Source: Veillonella sp. (GTDB taxonomy: Bacteria > Bacillota > Negativicutes > Veillonellales > Veillonellaceae). Taken from it: 6,717 nucleotides of DNA. Under the pieces are notes generated by a model. It ran no database searches. It saw only the letters and a program-made list of their open reading frames with translations, and had not been told where the DNA came from. Shown one piece after another: positions 1 through 6,362 of this stretch. The translations under genes and the position numbers were made by a program. The stretch is from positions 1-6,717 of the forward strand of contig DXZL01000077.1 in NCBI GenBank assembly GCA_019419725.1. The letters are read 5' to 3'. The stretch's first letter is position 1. Every line of letters starts with the position of its first letter.

Positions 1-666
1 ATTCATACACGCAAGTCCGATTACGATTTCAAAGAAATGACCGATGAGCAAGTTGTGGTCATAGCTCAAGAAGAGCAAAATGAGTTTGCAATCGATTATA
101 TTGTTAATAAATATAAAAACTTTGTTCGTGCAAAGGCACGCTCTTACTTTTTAGTAGGCGCAGATCGTGAGGATATCATTCAAGAAGGAATGATTGGCCT
201 ATATAAGGCCACGCGAGATTTTAAACATGATAAATTGGCATCCTTTAGAGCTTTTGCAGAACTTTGTATAACTAGACAAATTATTACGGCTATTAAGTCG
301 GCTACTAGACAAAAACATGCGCCTTTAAATTCCTATGTATCTTTAAATAAACCTGTTTATACAGAGGAATCAGAGCGTACATTGATCGAGATGCTATCTT
401 CAGCAAAGGTTACCAATCCTGAAGACCTTATTATCAGCCAAGAGGAGTTGGATGATATTGAACGCAATATTGGTCATATTTTAAGTGAACTCGAGTGGGA
501 GGTCTTGGAAGGATATCTAGACGGACGTTCTTACCAAGAAATGGCTGAGGTCACAGATCGCAGTGTCAAATCTATAGACAATGCGTTACAAAGGGTTAAA
601 CGTAAATTAGAGAAGTATTTAGAACATCGGGTTTTGGATTCTCCAAGAACCACACAGGAAGGATGA
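1..666 (+). CDS. sigH: RNA polymerase sigma-H factor (SigH family), 5' end cut by the window
   Basis: This is a sigma-70 family factor of the SigH/Spo0H type, which directs RNA polymerase to a subset of promoters; in Bacillus these serve the transition state, competence and early sporulation. Numbering from the ATG at 37, region 2 covers about residues 17-87, with the core-binding and -10-recognition block starting DREDIIQEGMIGLY at 43. Region 4 covers about 147-195, with a helix-turn-helix in RSYQEMAEVTDRSVKSIDNA from 164. The match to remembered B. subtilis SigH is close along the whole length. The frame stays open from base 1 to the ATG at 37 (IHTRKSDYDFKE). That ATG has no Shine-Dalgarno, and Bacillus SigH has extra residues before the equivalent EDEQV motif, so the true start probably lies upstream of the window. 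The stop at 664-666 abuts secG, implying co-transcription. Confidence 0.93.
   Translation: MHTRKSDYDFKEMTDEQVVVIAQEEQNEFAIDYIVNKYKNFVRAKARSYFLVGADREDIIQEGMIGLYKATRDFKHDKLASFRAFAELCITRQIITAIKSATRQKHAPLNSYVSLNKPVYTEESERTLIEMLSSAKVTNPEDLIISQEELDDIERNIGHILSELEWEVLEGYLDGRSYQEMAEVTDRSVKSIDNALQRVKRKLEKYLEHRVLDSPRTTQEG
656..663 (+). promoter_or_regulatory. Ribosome binding site deciding the secG start
   Basis: The Shine-Dalgarno AGGAAGGA lies inside the last codons of sigH. It touches the ATG at 663, which is too close for initiation there, but sits 8 bases before the in-frame GTG at 672. The spacing therefore favours GTG 672 as the secG start. This is inferred from spacing only. Confidence 0.6.
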
Positions 667-671
667 CAGTC

Positions 672-908
672 GTGACAAATTTCTTAATGATTGTAGAACT
701 TATTGTATCTATTTTATTAATCGTAGTAGTTGTTGCACAAGAGAGTAAAAACGCAGGCATGGGCGGTGCTGTATCTGGTGCGGCAGACTCTTCTTTTGGT
801 GGTAAGCAACGTGGTTTAGACGCTTTCTTATCTAAATGTACGATTATATTGGGGATTATCTTTGCTGTGTTGAGCTTAGTGTTAGGGGCAATGATTAATC
901 AATTCTAA
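672..908 (+). CDS. secG: Preprotein translocase subunit SecG
   Basis: SecG is the small accessory subunit of the SecYEG channel in the cytoplasmic membrane, where it assists SecA-driven export. The 78-residue product has the family layout: a first membrane helix at about residues 4-22 (rich in Ile, Val and Leu), a Gly/Ser-rich cytoplasmic loop with AGMGGAVSG at 28-36 and a following SSFGGKQRG stretch, then a second helix at about 56-75. The length is typical for SecG. I chose GTG 672 because of Shine-Dalgarno spacing. The alternative ATG at 663 adds three residues and would overlap the sigH stop as ATGA. The gene is translationally close to sigH and is followed directly by an intrinsic terminator. 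Confidence 0.92.
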   Translation: MTNFLMIVELIVSILLIVVVVAQESKNAGMGGAVSGAADSSFGGKQRGLDAFLSKCTIILGIIFAVLSLVLGAMINQF

Positions 909-913
909 TGATG

Positions 914-943
914 AAAGCCTGCTTTGCAGGCTTTTTCTTTTTT
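914..943 (+). terminator. Intrinsic terminator after secG
   Basis: A perfect 9-bp stem, AAAGCCTGC (914-922) with GCAGGCTTT (926-934), closes a TTT loop. It is followed by a T-rich run to 943 broken by one C. This is a textbook rho-independent terminator placed 6 bases after the secG stop. It ends only 21 bases before the rnr start codon. Confidence 0.92.
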
Positions 944-950
944 ACAGAAT

Positions 951-960
951 AAGGAGGTGA
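951..960 (+). promoter_or_regulatory. Perfect Shine-Dalgarno of rnr, supporting a TTG start
   Basis: AAGGAGGTGA is fully complementary to the usual 3' end of bacterial 16S rRNA. The GGAGG core ends 7 bases before the TTG at 965. The next in-frame ATG is more than 20 codons downstream, inside the conserved N-terminal domain, so the ribosome binding site decides for the rare TTG start. Confidence 0.85.
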
Positions 961-964
961 AGAT

Positions 965-3328
965 TTGAAGAAGAAAGTATTAGACTTTTATAAATCTATA
1001 CAACCACATGCATATCATATTGAAGATGCTGCTATGGATAATAACATCCGAGGTGGTAAGGATTTAGAGATGTTTATTCGTTCTGCAAAAATACTTGCTC
1101 GAGAAGGGGTATTAACATCTTCACGACCTGATGTATATCAATATGCAGAGCAACAATATGAAGAATATGAAGGTATTTATAAGGGCTATCGTAAGTCTTT
1201 TGGCTTTGTCATTATGCCTGAAGATGAAGATATATATGTAGCAGAACAAAATAAAGGTACTGCCATGCATAATGACAAGGTTCGCGTTCGCGTCGTACCT
1301 TCTAATTATACAAAGCATAAACGAGAAGGCATTATCGTTGATGTTATTGAACGAGCTAATGAAACCATAGTGGGTACTTATGACCGACAACAACACTTTG
1401 GCTTTGTTATCCCTGATGATGAGCGAATTGGGACTGATATCTTTGTAGATTTGAAAAATACATTAGATGCTCGTAGTGGCGCAAAGGTATTAGTGAAAAT
1501 TACTAAATGGCCTGAAGGCGATAAAAAGCCAGAAGGTGTTATTACTGAAATTCTTGGTTATAAGGGCGATGTAGGTCTTGATATTAACTGCATCATGGCT
1601 AATCATAAGATTCCATTTAATTTCCCTGATGATGTTATCAAAGCGAGCCAGAAAATTGATACCCTTATTCATGAAGACTCTGCCCGTTGGGATCTTCGTG
1701 ACTTACAAATGGTCACTATCGATGGGGAAGATGCAAAAGATTTAGACGATGCTGTGAGTGGCCGAAAATTACCAAATGGTAATTATGAGTTAGGTGTACA
1801 TATTGCAGATGTGAGTCATTATGTAGTATCCGGACAGGCTATTGATAATGAGGCCTATAAACGCGGTACATCTGTGTATTTAGTAGATCGTGTAGTACCG
1901 ATGTTACCTGAGGTCCTATCTAACGGCATTTGTAGTTTAAATGCTCATGAAGACCGTTATGCTATGACATGTATGATGGAAATAGATAAAGATGGTAAGG
2001 TTGTAAATTATCGTATTCGTCCATCTATTATCCATGTAGGACGTCGTTGTAGCTATAAAGAGGTCTATAAAGCATTAGAGGAAAATATTATTCCTCATGA
2101 CTTACAAGATTTTATGCCTATGCTGCATGATTTGGCAGAAATCTCTAAGATTTTGAATCGAATGCGTCGTCGTAGAGGTGCTTTAGATTTTGATTTTCCT
2201 GAATATAAAGTATTACTCGATCATGATGGTACACCGTTACGTATTGTAAAACGAGATCGTACCATGGCAGAACGACTTATCGAAGAATGTATGCTTATCG
2301 CCAATGAAACAGTGGCGACACACTTAAAGAATACGCATCGTACATCGGTATATCGTATTCACGAGAACCCAAGTGAAGAAAAGTTAGATTTATTCCAAAA
2401 GGTATTAAATTACTTGGGGCAAAATCTCGTCCTTAGTGCTGATGGTGTAACACCAAGAGATTTCCAAAAAATCTTAGATGTAGTAAAGGGTCAAGATATT
2501 GAGCAAGTAGCTCAAATTATGACCTTGCGTTCTATGCAACAGGCTAAATATAGTATTAACAATGTAGGACACTTTGGCTTAGCATCTGCATGTTATACGC
2601 ATTTTACATCTCCTATTAGACGATATCCAGACTTAATGGTTCATCGCCTTTTAAAAGCGGATATGCATTGGAAAAATGGTTATTCTAAACGAGATGTAGA
2701 CGAAGCATTCTTATCTGGAGCCGTTGAACATTCTTCTATACAGGAGCAAGTAGCTACTGAGGCTGAACGAGATACAGTAGATCTTAAAAAGACTCAATAC
2801 ATGGTTCCATTTGTAGGGGAAGTCTTTGAAGGAACTATTTCTAGCATTACATCCTTTGGGATGTTTGTAGAATTAGAAAATGGTATCGATGGCCTTGTGC
2901 ATATGAGCATGATGAATGATGATTACTATTTCTTTGATGAAGAACATTTTGTGCTTGTAGGCAAAAGAACAGGTAAAACCTATCACTTAGGTGAAAAAGT
3001 AACTGTTACATTAGTAAAAGCCGATGTAGAAAAGAAACAGATCGATTTTGTACTTGGTGAAGTCAATAACCTAATGGCTATACAAGAACAATTGCAAAAT
3101 GGTTCTGACTATGCAAGTAGTCGCGATGGCTATGGTAGTCGTAAAGGTCGTAAATCTTCAGGAAGATCCAGTAAAAAATCTTCGCGACGTGATAGTAATA
3201 AATCTAGTCATTCTAGGTACGATGCTTTCAGTAAAAAATCTAGTAAAGGCAAATCAAGTCGTAAGAAGTCTAATAAAACGACTAAGCGCAGTCAATCTAA
3301 GAAATCTAAAAGTAAACGTAAACGATAG
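965..3328 (+). CDS. rnr: Ribonuclease R
   Basis: RNase R is a processive, magnesium-dependent 3'-5' exoribonuclease of the RNB (RNase II) family. It degrades structured RNA and, in other bacteria, the defective mRNAs released by tmRNA-SmpB. The 787-residue product shows the full order: an N-terminal winged-helix-like region (about 1-60), two cold-shock domains (about 66-124, with KSFGFVIMPEDEDIYV, and 136-198, with QHFGFVIPDD), the RNB catalytic domain (about 240-560), an S1 domain (about 617-699), and a basic Lys/Ser/Arg-rich tail from about 712 to the end. The catalytic aspartates are seen in TIDGEDAKDLDDAV as D253, D259, D261 and D262. The RNB motif HFTSPIRRYPDL is at 546-557. The start is TTG 965. 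The gene is 8 bases upstream of smpB and shares its terminator. No promoter is evident between the secG terminator and this start. Confidence 0.96.
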   Translation: MKKKVLDFYKSIQPHAYHIEDAAMDNNIRGGKDLEMFIRSAKILAREGVLTSSRPDVYQYAEQQYEEYEGIYKGYRKSFGFVIMPEDEDIYVAEQNKGTAMHNDKVRVRVVPSNYTKHKREGIIVDVIERANETIVGTYDRQQHFGFVIPDDERIGTDIFVDLKNTLDARSGAKVLVKITKWPEGDKKPEGVITEILGYKGDVGLDINCIMANHKIPFNFPDDVIKASQKIDTLIHEDSARWDLRDLQMVTIDGEDAKDLDDAVSGRKLPNGNYELGVHIADVSHYVVSGQAIDNEAYKRGTSVYLVDRVVPMLPEVLSNGICSLNAHEDRYAMTCMMEIDKDGKVVNYRIRPSIIHVGRRCSYKEVYKALEENIIPHDLQDFMPMLHDLAEISKILNRMRRRRGALDFDFPEYKVLLDHDGTPLRIVKRDRTMAERLIEECMLIANETVATHLKNTHRTSVYRIHENPSEEKLDLFQKVLNYLGQNLVLSADGVTPRDFQKILDVVKGQDIEQVAQIMTLRSMQQAKYSINNVGHFGLASACYTHFTSPIRRYPDLMVHRLLKADMHWKNGYSKRDVDEAFLSGAVEHSSIQEQVATEAERDTVDLKKTQYMVPFVGEVFEGTISSITSFGMFVELENGIDGLVHMSMMNDDYYFFDEEHFVLVGKRTGKTYHLGEKVTVTLVKADVEKKQIDFVLGEVNNLMAIQEQLQNGSDYASSRDGYGSRKGRKSSGRSSKKSSRRDSNKSSHSRYDAFSKKSSKGKSSRKKSNKTTKRSQSKKSKSKRKR

Positions 3329-3336
3329 AGGTACAT

Positions 3337-3807
3337 ATGGCAAAACAATCTAGTCCATCTCTTATTGCTGATAATCGTAAGGCCCGTCATGATTTTAATA
3401 TTCATGAAACATATGAAGCAGGCATTGCTTTGACAGGTACTGAAATTAAATCGATACGTCAAGGTAAACTGAACTTAAAGGATAGCTTTTGTCGTATTGA
3501 TAAAGGCGAGCTTTTGTTGTATGGTGTTCATATCAGTCCATACGAACAGGGCAATCGTTTTAATCATGAACCTGAACGGACCCGTAAATTGTTGATGCAT
3601 AAATCTGAAATCAATAAATTACATGCGCAGGTTAAGGAGAAAGGATTCTCTTTAGTGCCGCTAAACTTCCATTTTAGCCATGGTTATGTAAAGGTAACTG
3701 TGGGTCTTGTAACTGGTAAAAAGTTATACGATAAGCGTCAAGATATGGCGGAACGCGATGCTAAGCGAGATATTGCAAAGCGTCTCAAAGAGCAACAAAA
3801 ATATTAA
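3337..3807 (+). CDS. smpB: SsrA-binding protein SmpB
   Basis: SmpB binds the tRNA-like domain of tmRNA and carries it into the A site of stalled ribosomes, with its C-terminal tail probing the empty mRNA channel. The 156-residue product has the family's normal length and blocks: an N-terminal start with NRKARHDF (13-20), ETYEAGIALTGTEIKSIRQGK around 24-44 (beta-barrel core), a central SPYEQGNRFNHEPERTRKLL region, and the basic tail KKLYDKRQDMAERDAKRD (128-145) ending in KEQQKY. A GAGGT ribosome binding site at 3328-3332 overlaps the rnr stop and precedes the ATG by 4 bases, so it is probably co-transcribed and coupled with rnr. Its RNA partner ssrA lies about 2.7 kb downstream in the same window. 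Confidence 0.97.
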   Translation: MAKQSSPSLIADNRKARHDFNIHETYEAGIALTGTEIKSIRQGKLNLKDSFCRIDKGELLLYGVHISPYEQGNRFNHEPERTRKLLMHKSEINKLHAQVKEKGFSLVPLNFHFSHGYVKVTVGLVTGKKLYDKRQDMAERDAKRDIAKRLKEQQKY

Positions 3808-3816
3808 GATAAAAAG

Positions 3817-3844
3817 ATCGAGTCATGATGGCTCGATTTTTTTT
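3817..3844 (+). terminator. Intrinsic terminator after smpB
   Basis: The arms ATCGAGTCA (3817-3825) and TGGCTCGAT (3829-3837) pair over 9 bp with one G-T wobble and a TGA loop. A run of eight T follows (3837-3844). It ends the rnr-smpB unit and lies just 7 bases before the operator of the biotin operon. Confidence 0.9.
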
Positions 3845-3851
3845 GTGACAA

Positions 3852-3883
3852 TTGTTAACTTATCTTGCATTTTTAGTTGATAA
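3852..3883 (+). promoter_or_regulatory. BirA-like biotin operator
   Basis: Two 9-base half-sites, TTGTTAACT (3852-3860) and AGTTGATAA (3875-3883), form an imperfect inverted repeat (7 of 9 positions) with a 14-base spacer. Half-site sequence and spacing resemble the known BirA operator pattern, TTGTnAAC, 14-16 bases, GTTnACAA. The position just upstream of bioW and bioF fits repression by biotinyl-AMP-bound BirA. The two mismatches in the right arm fall inside the overlapping -35 hexamer. The assignment is from pattern and context; binding is not shown. Confidence 0.75.
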
Positions 3884-3905
3884 ATATGTATATTGAAATT
3901 ATAAT
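3877..3905 (+). promoter_or_regulatory. Promoter of the biotin operon
   Basis: The -35 element TTGATA (3877-3882, 5 of 6 to consensus) and the -10 element TATAAT (3900-3905, perfect) are separated by exactly 17 bases. Transcription should start near 3912, giving an untranslated leader of about 48 bases. The -35 hexamer lies wholly inside the right half-site of the BirA-like operator, so repressor binding would block RNA polymerase. Confidence 0.8.
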
Positions 3906-3959
3906 GTAAATAAAGAGTTGTGATTGTGGTTGACATTTTCTGAGTAGAGGAGAAATATC

Positions 3960-4460
3960 ATGAATCAGAATATTCGGTACATTACAGAGGTTGCTATTTT
4001 GACGGCTATGATTACTGTATTAGGTGCTATTAAAATACCTAATGTCATTCCAGGTATAGAGTTTCAACTGTCAGCTCCATTGGCGGTAGCCATATGTGCC
4101 GTATTCGGATTTAAGAAATATATTATTAGCGGATGTCTATCTAGTTTAATCGGTTTAGCACTAGGTACACAAACTATTTTGAATGTTATGATTGCTATGC
4201 AATTTAGACTTATCGTAGGGCTAATTCTTTGGATGTGCCACAATCATATGATAGGTATTATGATTTCTGGACCGATTGCATCTGCATTAGCACGATTGAC
4301 CTTGTCTGTATATATCGGTAAGGCTGCATTACCTATGGTTGCATTAGCAGTGCCTGGCATGATTTTTACTGTTATTATGGCACCAGTATTTGTGAAAGTA
4401 TTCCGTAAAATTCACAGCCAAGTACCTCAAAATGATCTTGTTAAAGGGAAGGTGTCATAA
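3960..4460 (+). CDS. Small integral membrane protein, probable ECF-transporter S component linked to biotin synthesis
   Basis: The 166-residue product is almost entirely hydrophobic, with about five or six predicted membrane helices (roughly 7-24, 36-51, 54-68, 72-92, 95-115 and 119-146) and a short polar C-terminal tail. Helix 1 contains AILTA (12-16), an AxxxA pattern like that with which ECF S components dock to the shared EcfT subunit. Size and topology fit an S component, the substrate-binding subunit of an energy-coupling-factor vitamin importer. I do not see the usual BioY landmarks (such as GVPITLQTLGV), so I do not call it bioY. Being first in a BirA-type operon with bioW and bioF, it may import biotin or a precursor such as pimelate; this is inference. 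The ribosome binding site AGAGGAG (3946-3952) is 7 bases before the ATG. Its stop overlaps the bioW start by one base (TAATG). No EcfA or EcfT gene is in the window. Confidence 0.75.
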   Translation: MNQNIRYITEVAILTAMITVLGAIKIPNVIPGIEFQLSAPLAVAICAVFGFKKYIISGCLSSLIGLALGTQTILNVMIAMQFRLIVGLILWMCHNHMIGIMISGPIASALARLTLSVYIGKAALPMVALAVPGMIFTVIMAPVFVKVFRKIHSQVPQNDLVKGKVS

Positions 4461-5200
4461 TGGCTGAATTATATAGTGTACGTATGCGTGCTGCTCAAGG
4501 TGGTCCCCATGAAAAAGGGGGCCACCATATTTCTGGGGCAGAGCGGATTGTGAAGTTAGAAGAAGTAGGGGCTATAGCTCAATCGTTAGCTGATCGCGCA
4601 CTGCATCACAGTAAAGGAACAGCTGATTTTATCAATATTACTGTAGATTTAATCCCACCGGAGAAGATTACATATATTGACTGTCTAAAGGTAGAGGAAC
4701 ATAAAACTAGTAGCATTTCTGAATCTCATCAATTGGCGACTGAGATTTTACAAGGTCCTAATATTAGTAAGGCAGCTGTTCATAAAGCTATATCTTTGTT
4801 AAAAGGTTTAGATAAATCTATGCGCGGCGCTATGTTAGTGGATACAATTACTGGCGAGCGCTTAGATACAGGTGACCGCGGAGTACGTGTTAGTCATATG
4901 GACTCCTTTGACTCTTATGCATTAGGTGATAATGAACATATGAGAGAGGCTTTGGTATTAGCTTCAAAGGTTCAATCAGCAGATGGTATTGTTGGCGAAT
5001 TATGTTGGTCTGATGATCCAGACTATACAGTAGGTTATGTTGCTTGCAATGGTGTATACCATCGCATTCCTAATATGAAAGAATTGGGTTCAAATATAGG
5101 GGGCCGTGTTTTCTTTGTACGGTCTGATATAGATAGTGAAAGTGTAATTGAGTATTTGGAGAGTGCTCCAGTACTTGTTCAACGGAGAGATAATGTATAA
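4460..5200 (+). CDS. bioW: 6-carboxyhexanoate-CoA ligase (pimeloyl-CoA synthetase) BioW
   Basis: BioW activates free pimelate with ATP and coenzyme A to pimeloyl-CoA, the entry step of biotin synthesis in Bacillus-type organisms. The 246-residue product closely follows remembered B. subtilis BioW (about 259 residues) in conserved blocks: YSVRMRAA (5-12), GGHHISGAERIV (20-31), RGAMLVD (122-128), RGVRVSHMD (140-148), LASKVQSADG (167-176), ELCWSDDPDYTVGYVA (180-195) and GGRVFFV (214-220). AAGGTG at 4449-4454 provides the ribosome binding site. The gene overlaps the preceding membrane-protein gene by one base and bioF by eight, indicating tight translational coupling. Codons 14-23 hold a strong RNA hairpin, described separately. 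The presence of BioW implies that the cell uses free pimelate, made internally or imported, rather than only the BioC-BioH route. Confidence 0.96.
   Translation: MAELYSVRMRAAQGGPHEKGGHHISGAERIVKLEEVGAIAQSLADRALHHSKGTADFINITVDLIPPEKITYIDCLKVEEHKTSSISESHQLATEILQGPNISKAAVHKAISLLKGLDKSMRGAMLVDTITGERLDTGDRGVRVSHMDSFDSYALGDNEHMREALVLASKVQSADGIVGELCWSDDPDYTVGYVACNGVYHRIPNMKELGSNIGGRVFFVRSDIDSESVIEYLESAPVLVQRRDNV
4499..4526 (+). other. GC-rich hairpin within the bioW 5' coding region
   Basis: GGTGGTCCCC (4499-4508) pairs with GGGGGCCACC (4517-4526) over 10 bp with one G-T wobble, enclosing the 8-base loop ATGAAAAA. It starts 39 bases after the first base of the bioW start codon. The codons used (CCC, GGG, GGC, CAC) are unusually GC-rich for this AT-rich window. 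There is no T-run after it, so it is not an intrinsic terminator. A role in translation or mRNA processing is possible but unproven. Confidence 0.7.
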
Positions 5201-6347
5201 GTTTTTTAAAGAACAGCTAAATCATAAAATCAACAATCATAATTTGCGGACCTTAAGAGAATACTGTCCTCTAGATGCGGTACGTGTGAAGCGAGATGAT
5301 AAAGAATACTTAATGATGGCTTCTAACAATTATTTAGGTCTAACCTTTGACCCTCGTGTCATAGAAGGGGCTCTGAAAGGGACTCAACAATATGGTACTG
5401 GCTCAGGTGGATCTAGACTTGTGTCTGGAACATTTCCATTGTTTACAGAGCTTGAAAATGCATTGGCAGAATTCAAGAATACAGAAAAAGCTCTCGTATT
5501 TAATACAGGTTATATGGCTAATGTAGGAACAATTTCGGCTATTGCAGATAAGAATACTATTATCTTTAGCGATGCTTTAAATCATGCTAGTATTATTGAT
5601 GGTTGTCGTTTAAGCAAAGCCTCCATAAAGGCCTATAGTCATTGCGATGTAGAGGAATTAAAGTTTCTACTAAAACAATCTGATCGTAGTGCACGAAAAC
5701 TCATCGTTACTGATGGTGTCTTTAGTATGGATGGGGATATTGCACCATTAGATAAGTTATATGAACTGAGTCGTGAATATAATGCATTGCTTATGGTAGA
5801 TGATGCCCATGCAACTGGAACTATTGGTAATGGTCATGGTACAGCGGCCTATTTTGGACTCGAAAAAGAAGTAGACATACAACTTGGTACATTGAGTAAA
5901 TCTTTAGGCTCTGTTGGTGGCTATGTAGCTGCAAATAGCACTATTATAGATTATCTCGTTAATACGAGCCGCAGTTTTATATTTTCTACCGCATTATCTC
6001 CTGCTGATATAGGGGCTGCCTTAGCTGCACTACATGTTCTTGAATCAGATATATCCGTTTTACAGCGTTTACATGAAAATGTAAATTATATGGCAGACAA
6101 ATTGATTTCCATGGGGATTAATGCTACCAATGAAACACCAATTTTCCCAATACTAATTGGGCGTAATGAAGATACACTTGCAGTATCTGAGTATCTATAT
6201 GAGAGTGGTATTATTGGGACTGCTATTCGTCCCCCTACAGTACCTATTGGTGAAAGCAGAATTAGACTTACGGTGACTGCTGCGCATAATAAAGAACAAA
6301 TAGATTATGTGTGCCAATCACTACATAATGCTATGAAACAGTTATAA
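5193..6347 (+). CDS. bioF: 8-amino-7-oxononanoate synthase (KAPA synthase) BioF
   Basis: BioF is a PLP-dependent alpha-oxoamine synthase of fold type I that condenses pimeloyl-CoA with L-alanine to give 8-amino-7-oxononanoate, CoA and CO2. In the 384-residue product I see GTGSGGSR (68-75), GYMAN (106-110) with the histidine of NHAS at 131 stacking on PLP, VTDGVFSMDGD (172-182), D203 and H206 in VDDAH, and the PLP lysine K236 in GTLSKSLG, the same number as in E. coli BioF. RPPTVP (346-351) and SRIR (355-358) complete the active site. The start is ATG 5193, with GGAG (5184-5187) 5 bases upstream; an in-frame ATG at 5148 would overlap bioW by 53 bases and lacks a good ribosome binding site. The family also contains glycine C-acetyltransferase (Kbl), but the bioW overlap and operator strongly favour BioF. 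Genes bioA, bioD and bioB are not in the window. Confidence 0.93.
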   Translation: MYKFFKEQLNHKINNHNLRTLREYCPLDAVRVKRDDKEYLMMASNNYLGLTFDPRVIEGALKGTQQYGTGSGGSRLVSGTFPLFTELENALAEFKNTEKALVFNTGYMANVGTISAIADKNTIIFSDALNHASIIDGCRLSKASIKAYSHCDVEELKFLLKQSDRSARKLIVTDGVFSMDGDIAPLDKLYELSREYNALLMVDDAHATGTIGNGHGTAAYFGLEKEVDIQLGTLSKSLGSVGGYVAANSTIIDYLVNTSRSFIFSTALSPADIGAALAALHVLESDISVLQRLHENVNYMADKLISMGINATNETPIFPILIGRNEDTLAVSEYLYESGIIGTAIRPPTVPIGESRIRLTVTAAHNKEQIDYVCQSLHNAMKQL

Positions 6348-6362
6348 TCATGATAATAGATA

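Noticed and set aside
1121..1396. 91-residue open frame on the minus strand inside rnr
   Set aside because: It is antisense to conserved cold-shock domain codons and lacks coding features of its own.
3099..3353. 84-residue open frame overlapping the end of rnr
   Set aside because: It is a frame shadow of the low-complexity basic RNase R tail, with no ribosome binding site or recognisable domain.
3865..3894. Alternative promoter TTGCAT (3865-3870) with TATATT (3889-3894)
   Set aside because: The spacer is 18 bases and both hexamers are weaker than the overlapping TTGATA-N17-TATAAT pair. It may be a minor start but cannot be supported.
3930..3935. A perfect TTGACA as a second promoter for the biotin operon
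   Set aside because: A -10 element at normal spacing would fall at about 3953-3958, on top of the start codon region and after the ribosome binding site, and AAATAT there is poor. The upstream TTGATA/TATAAT pair is far better.
5148..5192. Upstream ATG of bioF giving a 399-residue protein
   Set aside because: It adds 15 residues encoded within bioW, lacks a good Shine-Dalgarno and is not part of the family N-terminus; ATG 5193 has GGAG at proper spacing and gives the usual length and a PLP lysine at 236.
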